64,000 nucleotides of DNA from Notamacropus eugenii. Taxonomy: Eukaryota; Chordata; Mammalia; Diprotodontia; Macropodidae. Positions 1 through 43,850 of this stretch are shown piece after piece; position 1 is the first letter of the stretch; each line of letters starts with the position of its first letter. A program made the translations under genes and the position numbers. The stretch covers positions 354,640,660 through 354,704,659 of the forward strand of contig NC_092873.1 of NCBI RefSeq assembly GCF_028372415.1, in the 5' to 3' direction. The notes beneath the pieces were generated by a model that searched no databases, had not been told where the DNA came from, and saw nothing but the letters and a program-made list of their open reading frames with translations.

Positions 1-59
1 GTGTTTCAGTTTTAAATCCTTTGATCTTAAGACTTCCAAAAATAGTCCTGTTTAAAAAT

Positions 60-125
60 TCCCTCTTCCAGGAAGCCCTCCCAGATTAACTCCATTACAT
101 CAATCGCTTCCTTACTCTGCATCCC
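60..125 (+). repeat. L2 3'-end fragment
   Basis: Contains the L2-type phrase TTCCAGGAAGCCCTCCC. Short and diverged. Confidence 0.35.
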
Positions 126-139
126 CTCAGACCTCCTAA

Positions 140-285
140 GTTTTTGGGTGGAGAGGCAGTCAGGGTGAAGTGACTTGCCCAGGGTCACACAGCTAATAGA
201 TGTCTGAGGCCTCATTTGAACTCAGGTCCTTCTGACTCCAGAGTTGGTGCTCTATCTACTGCTCCACCTAGCTACTTCTTTCTCA
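140..285 (-). mobile_element. tRNA-derived SINE, truncated
   Basis: Antisense copy with GACTTGCCCAGGGTCACACA and the reversed tRNA head CACCTAGCTACTTC at its right end. Confidence 0.7.
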
Positions 286-444
286 AGTTATTTTTGCATT
301 TAATTCATTGTAACTGATTTGCACATGAAGGTATGTGTATATATGTATTTTGAATTGCTTTCCACTTCGGGGTCTCTCACAGTGTTCAGCAAGTTGAACA
401 CATTTCTGGAGGCTGCTCATACACTACTGATTGACTACAGGCTT

Positions 445-625
445 TCCAGGGTCACCGAATCGTAGAATATTAGAGCTGAAAGAAATCTTAGGCCAGAAAA
501 CACTGAATATCAGAGCTAAGAAGAACCTTAGAGCATCTAGTATTTTATATTTGAAGAAACTGAGGCCAGGGGCTTGTCTAGGGTAGTCTGTGACAGAATT
601 ATAAGTCGAGGGCTTTTTACCTTCA
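445..625. mobile_element. Old MIR/THER-type SINE
   Basis: Matches the therian core around TTAGAGCTGAAAGAAATCTT and GAAGAAACTGAGGCCAGGG. Highly diverged. Confidence 0.5.
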
Positions 626-704
626 AACCAGTGCTATTTATGTCATACCACGGCATTTCTAATGTTTTAGTCTTTGACAGGCAATGTGATATGGGGCATG
701 GATG

Positions 705-1000
705 GGGAACCTGCAGCCTTAAGGCCACATGGGGCCTTCTAGGTCTTTGGTGTGGTCTTTTGACTGAGTCCAAGTTTTCCAGAACAAATCCTTTTATTAA
801 GGGGATTTGTTCTGTGAAGTTTGGATTCAGTCAAAGGGCCTCACTTGAGGCCTTCTAGGTCTTTGGTGTGGTCTTTTGACTGAGTCCAAGTTTTCCAGAA
901 CAAATCCTTTTATTAAGGGGATTTGTTCTGTGAAGTTTGGATTCAGTCAAAGGGCCTCACTTGAGGACCTAGAGGGCCCCATGTAGCCTTAAGGCCTGAT
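705..1000. mobile_element. hAT-type (Charlie-like) palindromic MITE with internal duplication
   Basis: The ends CAGCCTTAAGGCC... and ...GTAGCCTTAAGGC are inverted, and the centre forms a long hairpin (762-832) with arms GACTGAGTCC / GGATTCAGTC and AGAACAAATCC / GGATTTGTTCT. Bases 733-848 are repeated perfectly at 849-964 (period 116), so the hairpin is present twice (second at 878-948). Family assignment to opossum-type hAT MITEs is from memory. Confidence 0.75.
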
Positions 1001-1082
1001 ATAGGGGCTAACGTGCAGAATTTGACAACAGCAGAACTGAGTTTAAATCCTGCTTCAGACACTTAGCCGCCCTGTGATCACT

Positions 1083-1297
1083 GGGCTGCTAGGTGGTGCA
1101 GCGGATAGAGTGCTGGGCCTGGAGTCAGGAAGACCCGAGTTCAAATCCAGCCTCAGATATTTACTAACTGTGTGACCCTGGGGAAATCACTTTATCCTGT
1201 TTGCCTTATCTGTAAAATGAGCTGGAGAAGGCAATGATAAACCATTCCAGCATCTTTGCCAAGAAAACCCCAAATGGGGTTAGTAACAACAACCATA
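1083..1297 (+). mobile_element. tRNA-derived SINE with RTE tail, full length
   Basis: Sense copy. The tRNA-like head GCTAGGTGGTGCAGCGGATA and B-box-like GAGTTCAAATCC are followed by a core with TGTGACCCTGGGGAAATCAC and the tail GCCAAGAAAACCCCAAATGG ... AACAACAACC. Confidence 0.85.
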
Positions 1298-1789
1298 AGG
1301 TGCTCATTTAGTTTCTCAGTTTCCCCATCTGTAAAAGGGGGATATCACTGGCTTGTATTACTCATCCTTCAGGGTTAGAAGTAGATTTTTAAAACCTTAA
1401 GGCACTCTTTTGGATTTGGATTTCATTTCCTGACAAGTTACACCAGTTGTATGTCAGTTCATGATTATCCGTTTTGTGGACTGTCTGTGGCAAATCTTTC
1501 ATCCTTTCTGCCAAACAACAGTTTGGGGGCCAGCTGCTATGTGCCTACAGAATGCATGACTCTTTCCATGTCATCCTGTGCCAAAAGTAATTTGGAGGAT
1601 AAAGTTACAGCCTTCTCTCAAAATCACTGATTACATTCCAAAGCTAAATTAGATTGCATCTCTGAATTAATCATGCCAGGGCTCTCCTCCATGTATGTGT
1701 CTTCTCCTCTATCTCCTACCCAGCCCTACATCCCCATCCTCACCTCAATTCATTTGTTTCATTGCGGATATGAATGGTAATAAGTATTA

Positions 1790-1905
1790 TGGCTGACATT
1801 TATATAATTCTTTGTCTTTGAAGCCCCTTACTACATGTGTTAACCCTGATCCAAGCTCTAATTCCTTTGAGCCTCATAACAACCCTGGAAGGTAGGTATA
1901 CACAT
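1790..1905 (+). mobile_element. MIR fragment
   Basis: MIR-like GCTGACATTTATATAATTCT through CCTCATAACAACCCTGGAAG. Confidence 0.6.
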
Positions 1906-4900
1906 AAATACCACAATGGATTTATGATCGCATCAGTGTAGACATACCATCCATCAAAGTAGATTACAACCTATACCTGCTCCTCTTATCCTTTTGGACT
2001 CTAATCTAATCTCTGCCCTCCTATAAATCCTCCATAAGGAATTCTGCCAACATTCTGGGGGCCTTTCTTCAGGTCGTCTGGTGTTATATGCATGCTAATG
2101 ATTCCATGGGCACCAATGCAGTCCAAACTTCTTTGCCTCTGCCCCTTGGCCCAACTTGCAGTTGGCTTGACCCAACGTTCTCCACTAAGGTCTGACGGAT
2201 TTGATTTAGCCACTCAGGTACTCTTAGTGGCCTAATCTCAGAGAGACTTAGGGCTATGTGAAGGCAACTTTTCTTGAGCCTGAATACTCTCTTTGTCTAT
2301 CAGTTTCACTTCTACCTCTCTGGTCAACCATGCTAACCCTGAGCATTTCAAGGTAGGGTCTAGAAGAATTAGATATTATCATGATAGATATTATCATGAT
2401 AGCATGATAACAGCAAGGGAGCTTGAAGCTGGATCTGTTCAAAAAGACAATTTCCAGTCACCACTCTTTTGGTCACAGCTCTGCAAGAGGCATCCTGTGT
2501 CTCCAATGAGGGGAGAGAGGAAGGTTGGAGAACCATGATTATCATAGTGACCTGCTTTCCACTCCCCATTAGGAATGTGGATTCAACTTAATGGGCTTAT
2601 GCCAAGAGTCACTGGCTGCCTTTACTTTTGTATTATCTGTTTCTGATCTTAGGCAAATGTCATGAATGTGTCCAGGACTGGTAGGAACCTTGTAAATTCT
2701 AAAAGGATCCTAAGAGGCCTTTAAGGTGGTGGCTATATTCCCAAAGTGACAGTGGCTATGGCAGTAAGAAGACAACTGTGTTAGCTTCACTGTCCTTGAT
2801 GGTAAACAAGAGTTTGTTATAAATATCTTTGCTAATATCCTGTATCAGAGAGATTGGCAGAAGGAAAGAAGACAGAGTTGGCTACATAGTTGAACAGTGC
2901 CTAACTCAGATGAAATATAAAATGGCTAATTAGCAGTTCTGCAAATGGTTTTATGTCCTAAAAGGTTTAAGTATTATCCTCCCAGTCTATTGTTACCATG
3001 GTTATAAGTTAAGTAACTCAATGCTGTCAATCTGGGTAATTTTATTAATGTGCACTGGGATTCTTCCACGATTAGCAGATATTTCTGTGTAGGAATAAAT
3101 TGCTTGTCTTATGATTGATTGACATTTGACATTTACTTTATCCCTCTCCACTTTGGGGGAATCCCTTAGATTTGAAAGTATAACTTTTACTATATATAGC
3201 ACTGTCCCCAAATGACAGGCTTGGAGTTTGTTAGCAGAAATAATAAGCTCTAGAATGGAAAACCTAACTCCTCTAATTAAAGGTCAGGCTTCCTTAGTAT
3301 CAAATCTAGTCCAGTAACCAAATGTCTGGGTATAGACTGCAACCCTTGTGGGTCCAGGTGTGGTTCCTTGGTACTGGACTAGCATATATAAAATAAACGC
3401 AAGGTAATTTGATGGGAAAGCACTAACAACTGGGAGAGATTATGAAAGACCTCATATAGGATGTGATGACCCCACTCCTTCCTCTCTGTTTTCAGACTCT
3501 TTTTATACAAATTCTTCAGGGAATAACTAAGTTTGTCACACATTGGCTTTGATTGAAAGGGCTGTACAGGCCCTGTTCATACTAAGTTCTGATTGATTCC
3601 ATCAAGAAGAGTTCTTACTTAACAAAGGTAATCATTTTTAACTGGAGCAAGATGACCAGTGGATCCCTTCTTTACATGAGGATATATAAATATCCAGTGG
3701 ATTCTGGGAAAACAGCTCCATGATTGCCTAGGAGTCCCTGCCCTTGAAAAGAAAAACCAGGCTGTCTGCTTTCCAGAGAGTCTGAGGCACAATTTAGGGA
3801 GCAGACCCTTTCTAGACAGAGAGATACAGAAAAACAATTCCTCAAGGAAAGAAGCAACTTTTGGAATGCAACTTTGGAAACAGAAGGGAGTCAGCCCTTA
3901 CAATCAAGAATTGGAGCTAAGAAATAAAGATGAGGCTCTTTCTAAAAAGGAGAAAACTGCACTACAAAGAGAAAGTAGCTACTCCAAAAAAAAATGTAGA
4001 TGCTCATGCATCCTCAGGTGAGAGACCGTTCTCCTAAGGTTCAGAAGAAGGAGACAAGTAACAGTGATTAGTGACTTCCTGTTGAAGGATACCCAATTAG
4101 CTATTTTTTAACCTGATAACACCAATAGACAGGTCTTCTGCCTTTCCAAGACATGTGCATGTACCGTAACAGAGAACCTGATTTTTCAAGCCTGGTGACT
4201 TATCACCCACTTCTAGTGATTCATATGGACACAAACTATAAGGCCAGAAAATAGCTTAGACAGCATTGCTCACAATTACAAAGGCTATGGAAGGAACCTT
4301 CCGATTTCGGAATGCAGGGGGTGATATCATCCGGGCTGCCTACTAAAGGCAAGAACTCCAAAAGAGAGACTCAGATCTGGGGAGTTATTGTAAGCTGTTT
4401 AAGAAGATGGTGTCTGAGAATGGGATTTGGAATTTTGGATTGTGGCTTACAATGTAGGAATGACAGACTGTTGGTAAGGGATGGGATATATCTATCTGGA
4501 AAGGCTGGAAAAATAGATTTGCCCCTTTACTTGCAAATTTAATCAAAAGGACTTTAAACTGAAAAGTACAAGTGAGAAAGAAAAGTAGTTATGTATATCC
4601 GTTATTCTAGATACCACAGAGAAACTGCAATGAGCAAGGAAGAATAACAGTGGAGATACCTAGAAATTCATAGGAGATAAAATCCAAGAAAGGAATTAGT
4701 GATAAGAAGCAGAGGCCTCAGATGCCTGTGCGCAAATACGTAGAATATGGTTTGTGCACTGTGTCAGCAAGATGAACTAGGGATTTCTATGTGGATCTTG
4801 TTAGCAAGCTGAGCTTTGCATTAAGACTGGGAGGCAAACTTGACCTCATAGGTATCATTGAGACTCATGGGATGAGACCCATTACTGGAATATGACTCTG

Positions 4901-4934
4901 GAATGAGGGCAGTAATGGCAAAAATTATTCAAAC
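1906..4934. other. PLXDC1 intron 6, no gene recognised
   Basis: Mostly unique-looking AT-rich DNA with scattered short open frames that match nothing known to me. The only local pattern is a doubled 15-bp unit AGATATTATCATGAT at about 2370-2400. No splice-bounded PLXDC1 exon was found here. Confidence 0.5.
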
Positions 4935-5560
4935 AAGAAATACGTTTATTTTTTAATACAATGAGTTTAAAATTTTATTTTTGTCAATCAGCAAAAATTC
5001 ACCTTCTATCTCTTCCTCCTAATTTAAAAAAAAATCTTGTTACAAGGATTTTTATAAAAATTTCTGCATTGGCCATGTCATATATGTATACATATATATG
5101 TATACACACATGTATATATATGTGTGTGTGTGTATACACATACATGTATGTGTGTGCATATACACACATACATACATATATGTATATACACATATTATCT
5201 TGTATCTTTCTTCTCTGTCAGGAGGTAAGTTCCATGTTTCATCATTACTTCTCTGGAAACAGGGTTGGTTAATTATACTGATCAGAATTCCAAAGTCTTT
5301 TTCTCAAAATTACTTGTCTTCACACTACTGTTGTCTTTGTATACACTGTTCTCCTGGTTCTACTCACTCCAGTCTGCATCAGCTCCTAGGTTTTTCTGAA
5401 ACCATCCCCTAAATAATTTCTCATAGCACAATAATATTCTATCATATTAATATGCCATAACTTTTTCAGTCATTCTTCAACTTCAAGTCAATAGGCTTCT
5501 CCCCAGGTTCTATTTCTTTACCACTGCAAAATGAGCTGCTATAAATATTTCTGCACATTC
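4935..5560 (-). mobile_element. L1 3' end, antisense
   Basis: Reads as the reverse of a marsupial L1 terminal region: CTTGTTACAAGGATTTTTAT, CATTGGCCATGTC, then GTTCTCCTGGTTCTACTCAC, CATCAGCTCCTAGGTTTTTC, and CAAAATGAGCTGCTATAAAT. A TA/TG microsatellite (about 5080-5195) has grown inside it. Confidence 0.75.
5080..5195. repeat. TA/TG microsatellite
   Basis: Alternating purine-pyrimidine DNA of TATGTATACA and TGTGTG units, potentially Z-DNA or cruciform forming. Confidence 0.85.
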
Positions 5561-5669
5561 TCAGAATTTGTTTTACTCAGGATTAAACTTTTAATTTACT
5601 CTCTCTGCAATTTCTCCTTCTCCTTTATTTCCCTGTTGAGTGAAATGTATTTCAATACCTAACTATGTT

Positions 5670-5755
5670 TGTGTGTAGGTGTGTATGTATGTGTGTATAT
5701 ATATATACACATACACACACATATATAAATCTATATGTATATATATGTATATTCT
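5670..5755. repeat. TG/TA microsatellite
   Basis: Mixed TGTGTG and TATATA alternating repeat. Confidence 0.85.
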
Positions 5756-5893
5756 TTCCTATTTTGGTCACCTGAGATGAGACTGTAGCTTGGGTATCAA
5801 CCATTCCCTCCACCTTTTCCTCTTTTTTCATACAGATTTCTATTTATGCACTGATTATGTAACCTTCCCTAACCTTAAGAGGATAGGATTTTA

Positions 5894-6073
5894 ATGATGG
5901 TTTCTGCTGGTGTTAAGACCAAGGGAAAAGACCAAGGGGCACTCAAGACCACAGGGACAGTGTCAAGAACCCAGGAATCCTGTAACGTCCCTGAAGCTTC
6001 AGACATCGAAGTGGCAGCAGAGGGGCAGACGCTGGCTGACAATCCCAGTGGAAATTCAGAGGCTACAAGGTGA
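5894..6073 (+). other. Uncharacterised 59-codon open frame
   Basis: An ATG-started frame of 59 codons ends in TGA. It includes VKTKGKDQGALKTTGTVSRT and NVPEASDIEVAAEGQTLADN. It is hydrophilic, has no membrane segment and is more balanced in base composition (with several CpGs) than its surroundings. It lies about 420 bp before recognisable L1 ORF2 sequence in the same orientation, so the start of an L1-type ORF1 is the likeliest origin. I do not recognise it with certainty, and no promoter or splice context supports a host gene. Confidence 0.35.
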
Positions 6074-6489
6074 ATTCTGTTCCCTATTCCTAATTCTACC
6101 TCCATTTTGTACCTGCTTTCACTATCAGAGTATTGAGTTTAGAGGGGCATGTTTACCAAACTACTCAGAGAGAAAGGGGCTAAAATTGATTTTGCTGGTG
6201 AATATCGACGGTGCTGTTTTTGCTATTTGAGACATCTATGCTTCTTTAAAAATTTCTTCCAGTTACAATTAAATGTTTTAGTGTTTCAGTACTGGGCCTG
6301 TTAATATGGTGAGAAGTTGAGCTAGTTTGGGGAGAATTTCACAAGTTTGTGGTGTTCAACTGCATGGTTGGCAAAAGGAACCAGATGAGGCAAATTTTCA
6401 TTTAAAGTTCTCAGAGAGGCAGTGGTCAGAACAGACATTTGAGACAGGATGAAAAGAAAGAGAAGAAATAAAAAAGAAGAAAAAAGGAT

Positions 6490-7985
6490 AGAGGAAAATA
6501 CACAGTTATTAATCATAACTGTGAATGTGAATGGGATGAGCTAGTCCATAAAACAGTAATGAATAGCAGAATGGATGAGAAATCAGAATCCAACAATATG
6601 TTGTTGACAAAAGACACACTTGAATCAGAAAGACACACAGAGATAAAATAAAGGGCTGAAGCATAAATCATTATGCTTCAGCTAAAGTAAAAAAGGCAGG
6701 GATAGCAATTATGATCTCAGACAAAGCAAAAGCAGAAATAGAACTAATTAAAAGAGATAATCAGGGAAATTATATTTTGCTCAAAGGTACCATAGACAGT
6801 GAAGTAATATAAATTTTTTTTACAAGTTTCTCTGATAAAGGCTCCATTTCTTAAATATATAGGCAACCAAGTCAAATTTATAAAAATAAGAGCCATTCCC
6901 CAATTGATAAATTGGTCAAAGGTTATCACTAGGCAGTTTTTAGAAGAAATCAAAGTTACCTATAGTCATAGGAAAAAAATGCTCTAAATCTCTACTTATA
7001 GGAGAAATGCAATTTAAAGCAACTTTGAGGTACCATCTCACACATATCAGAAATGATAAATGTTGAAGGGGGTGAGGAAAAGTAAGTACATTGTTGGCGG
7101 AGTCATGAATTGATCCAACAATTCTGGGGAACAATTTGGAACTATGACCAAACTGTGCATCACCTTTGATTCAGCAGTAACACTACCAGCAAACACTACT
7201 AAGCAAAAAGGACATATATGTACAAAAATATTTATAGTAGCTTTTTATAGTGGCAAAAATTGGAAGTTGAGAGGATAGTCATTAACTGGGGAATGGCTGA
7301 ACAAGTTGTAACATAATTATGAAGGAGCACTATTGTGCTATAAGAAATGATGAGGGGGTAGTTTCAGAAAAACATGGAAAGAACTATTTAAACGGATGCA
7401 AAGTGAAGTGAGAAGAACTGGGAAATCATTTTACAGAGTCACAGCAATGTTGTAATGATATTCGACTGTAAAATACTTGAATACTTCCCCCCCCACTTAA
7501 TATTATTTTATTTTTTCCAATAAAGATATTCCAATAAAGATCTTCCATAAAGATAGTTTTCAACAATCCCTTTCATAAGATTTGAGTTCCAAATTTTTTT
7601 CTCCCTCTCTCTCTCCTCTCCCTCCTCTCCAAGATGGCAAGCCATCTGATAGAGGCTGTACATGTACCACCATATTAAACATATTTCCACATTAAAGACT
7701 TGAATACTTTGACCAATGAAATGATCCAAGATGATTCCAAAGGAACTCATGAGGAAAAATACTATTCACTTCCAGAGAGAGAACTGATCATTTTTTTCTT
7801 TTTTTCTTTTTTGTAATATGGCTAATAAGGAAATACGTTTTGCACGATTTCACATGTATGATTGATATCATAATGTCTTCTCAGTGGGTGGGGGAGAGAT
7901 GAGAGAGAGGGAAAGAATTCAGAACTCAAAATTTAAAAAATAAAAAATGCTCACAATAAATATTTTTTGAAAAATTAAGTCTACA
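6490..7985 (+). mobile_element. L1 with most of ORF2 deleted
   Basis: The left part (6500-6790) reads like the L1 ORF2 endonuclease start (TITVNVNGM, then MRNQNPT). It passes directly into the ORF2 C-terminal region (ISKIY-type sequence at 6830-6960 and GGTACCATCTCACACATATC at 7030). The 3' UTR (ACTGGGGAATGGCTGAACAA) and an A-rich end near 7975 follow. The reverse transcriptase region is missing. It is interrupted by a nested insertion at 7487-7697. Confidence 0.8.
7487..7697 (-). mobile_element. Nested 3'-end L1-type insertion with target-site duplication
   Basis: A reversed A-rich tail and 3' UTR (TTTGAGTTCCAAATTTTTTT, GATGGCAAGCCATCTGATAG) sits inside the L1 3' UTR. It is flanked by the 12-bp direct repeat ACTTGAATACTT at 7475-7486 and 7698-7709. 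Confidence 0.85.
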
Positions 7986-8344
7986 ATTTGACTTGGAGTC
8001 CAAAAGGTTCCTCAGTGGACAGAATCTGTGAATTATACCTTTTAAACAGCCAAATAACAATAAGTACAGTAGGCTCTTGTATTCTCCTCACCTTCTTGTG
8101 TTTAGCATTGGGCCTAGAATGTATTAATTAGGTGCATCATAAATACTTATTAACTGACTGACTGACCTTTCAGACAACTGTGTGACCATGAAGATGTAGG
8201 TCTCTTGTAGAGTAAGCATAGGAGCTGGACCTGGGATTTCATTGCTTTAGGAGATTTCCTCTGTCAATGAAGTTCAGTACCTTCTCTGGAACTTAGAGCA
8301 ATGAAGGATTGCCTAGAGCACTGAGAAACTGATTCACTTGCCCA

Positions 8345-8425
8345 GGGTAATAGGGGGTCATTCCAGGGCTTAGCACAGTGCCTGGCACATAGTAGTCACT
8401 TAATAAATGTTGACTCATTGATTGC
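8345..8425 (+). mobile_element. L2 3' tail
   Basis: Contains GGGCTTAGCACAGTGCCTGG and AATAAATGTTGACTCATTGA, the typical L2 ending. Confidence 0.7.
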
Positions 8426-8514
8426 CACAGTCAGTATGTGTCAGAGGCAAGGTCTGAACCCAAGTCTTGCTGGCTTTGAGGTCAGCTCTTTCTCTACTAC
8501 ATCAAAACCTACTT

Positions 8515-8965
8515 TGTTCTTCTTTGTCTCCTTCTTCTTGTTCTTCTTCCTTATTCTTCTCCTTCTTCTTGCTCTTCTTCTTGTTATCCTTCTTGTTCTT
8601 TTTCTTTATCTTGTTCTTCTTATTGTTCTTGTCCTTCTTCTTCTTGTCCTTCTCCTTCTTGTTCTTCTCCTTCTTCTTGTTCTTCTCCTTCTTGTTCTCC
8701 TTCTCCTTCTTGTTCTTCTCCTCCTTATTGTTCTTTTTCTTCGTCTTGTTCTTATTGTTCTTCTTGTTCTCCTTCTTGTTCTTCTCCTTCTTCTTGTTCT
8801 TTCTTTTCCTTCTCCTTCTTGTTCTTCTTCTTGTTCTTTTTCTTCATCTTGTTCTTCTTGTTGTTCTTCTTGTTCTCCTTCTTCTTGTCTTGTTCTTGTT
8901 CTTCTCCTCCTCCTCCCTCTTCTCCTTCCTCTTTTTCTTCCTTCTCTTCTTCTTTTTATTCTTCT
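8515..8965. repeat. Pyrimidine-rich (CTT/GTT/CTC)n tract, about 450 bp
   Basis: Imperfect triplet and compound units such as CTTCTTGTTCTTCTC throughout, so transcript-strand sequence is GAA-rich. It lies in PLXDC1 intron 6. The leucine/phenylalanine-rich open frames across it are products of the repeat. Confidence 0.95.
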
Positions 8966-9324
8966 TATTCTCTTTTATCAAGAATGCCCTAGATAAGTGC
9001 ATAAATTATTCGCAAAAAGGATTTTATAGAGATGAGATGGGTAAGTTGTTGTAGATAGCTCTTTCACGTCCTATGGGGGCAGTAATAACACTCATGATTT
9101 CCCTTAATTATTCGGGATTGTTAATATATCCTGAGAATTGATACTTCGATAACTTTAAGATTACATCACTTCCTGCACAGATCTTGGTGTATGTTTCGTC
9201 TGGCCCACTATTCTTAATTCTGTTTTCTTTACTGCCATTTCTATTTCCTCATGAAACACACTGGGGATTGGGGTGGAAGGGGCAGGTACTACAGGCATTA
9301 TTATTATTATTATTGATTCTTATT

Positions 9325-42478
<33,154 letters not shown>

Positions 42479-42960
42479 GGTGGAATTCGGGGGCCGGGGC
42501 CCCAAGACCTTGGCCCCCCAGCCCCTGGGGCCAGGCGGGGACAAGGGAGGAAGGGATGGCTGGGCTGGAGGCAGAGGAGGGGGACGCCGGCTGCGAGGTC
42601 CCCCTCCCAAGCTAGGGATAGAAAGACGGGAGGACTGAGAGAGGGCCGGCCAGCCAGGAGCCTGCCTGCTGTGGGCTGGGAGCAAGGGAGCAAAGCGGCA
42701 AGAGAGCGAGCAGGGAGGGAGAGCCGCGGCAGCTGGGAGCTAGCGGGGAGGGGGGCGGAGAGCGGAGCGGGGGAGGGGGTGTAGGAGGAGCTCCGGCCTG
42801 CCCTCCAGCCCGCCTGCCTGCCCCGCTGCAGGGAGCCCGACTGCTGCTGGCAAAGGGGCCAGGAGCCGGCGGGCGGCGTGCCTTCTCGTGGCCTCCCCGG
42901 GGACTCCTCTGGCAGCCGCTGGCTGGGTCGGGCCACGCAGCCCCCAGCCACTGTGATATT
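42479..42960 (-). promoter_or_regulatory. PLXDC1: PLXDC1 CpG-island promoter and 5' leader
   Basis: About 480 bp immediately upstream of the start codon is very GC rich with many CpG dinucleotides, unlike the CpG-poor introns. GC boxes of Sp/KLF type (GGGGGCGG near 42752) occur and no TATA box is evident, which fits a CpG-island promoter with dispersed initiation. The exact transcription start cannot be read from sequence. An in-frame ATG at 42685 would lie in the leader if transcription starts further upstream. Confidence 0.8.
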
Positions 42961-42994
42961 GGCCGCAGCAACCCTCCCTCCTATTTCTATAGCG

Positions 42995-43210
42995 CTTAAA
43001 GGGTTACGGAGAAGTATGAAGGTCTGCTCTTATGCCCATTTTACGGAGGAGAAAACTGAAGCTCCGAGAGCAGCACTTTAGTGCAGCGAATGCGGAGCTG
43101 GGTTTGAATCTTAACTCTGCATCTTGTCAGAGCTGTATGACTTTGGGCAAATCACTTCAAGTCTCTGGCCATCAGCTTACTGGTCAGTAAAATGAATAAT
43201 CTATAATCCT
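42995..43210 (+). mobile_element. MIR/THER-type SINE
   Basis: CCCATTTTACGGAGGAGAAA and GACTTTGGGCAAATCACTTC, bordering the CpG island. Confidence 0.6.
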
Positions 43211-43364
43211 TTTAGCCTATTAATTGTCTGTGGTCTTAAAATTAATGATACAAGCACCAGCCCTTGGCCCGGACTAGGGAGTAACAGTTGGTTGGCTCCA
43301 GTCCCAGAGAATTTTGTACCCACTCCACCCACCCCGGTCCCCACTGCTTAGCTCCTTCTCTCTG

Positions 43365-43585
43365 ACATTATCTCCCACCTACCCAATATATATCTTGCAC
43401 ACACATATACGTATGTGTGTATATGTATATATATAATGTTTATTTATTTGATGTTCTCTCTCCTATTATAATGTAAATTCCTTGAGGGTGGGGATAATCT
43501 TTTGCTTCTTTTTGTATTCCCCAGGGCTTGGCACAATGGCTGGCACATAGTAGGCATTTAATAAATGCTTATTGACTGGCCATTT
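43365..43585 (+). mobile_element. L2 3' end
   Basis: ATTCCTTGAGGGTGGGGATA, CTGGCACATAGTAGGCATTT and AATAAATGCTTATTGACTGG. An AT/GT microsatellite lies at 43395-43440. Confidence 0.75.
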
Positions 43586-43604
43586 TTTTTATTCTGTTGT
43601 TAGA

Positions 43605-43850
43605 AGGTGATTTATTTTATTTAATTTGACTTTTTCAATTAACAAGAACTTTTTTCTCCCTCCTACTCCCCCCCCCCCAATGAATGACAACAAAAAAAAG
43701 AAATTAAAAATCAAACCATCATAAAAAAGATTCATAGTCAAGGGAAGCAAACTCTCCCCTTGGCCCTATCCAAAAATGTATGTCTCATTCACCTCTATGT
43801 TAGGAAGCAAGTAGCCTTGCCACTCACACCCCACATCTTCTGTCCTCTGG
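43605..43850 (-). mobile_element. L1 3' end, antisense
   Basis: TTTTCAATTAACAAGAACTT, CCAAAAATGTATGTCTCATT and GTTAGGAAGCAAGTAGC. Confidence 0.65.

Noticed and set aside
1083-1160. tRNA-like heads of SINEs as possible tRNA genes
   Set aside because: They keep A/B-box-like text but lack a closed cloverleaf and run straight into SINE core and tail. Only the two tRNA-Cys genes fold properly.
8418-9054. Two overlapping 190-residue open frames rich in Leu/Phe/Ser
   Set aside because: They are translations of a CTT-type simple repeat with no stop codons. There is no promoter, domain or conservation logic.
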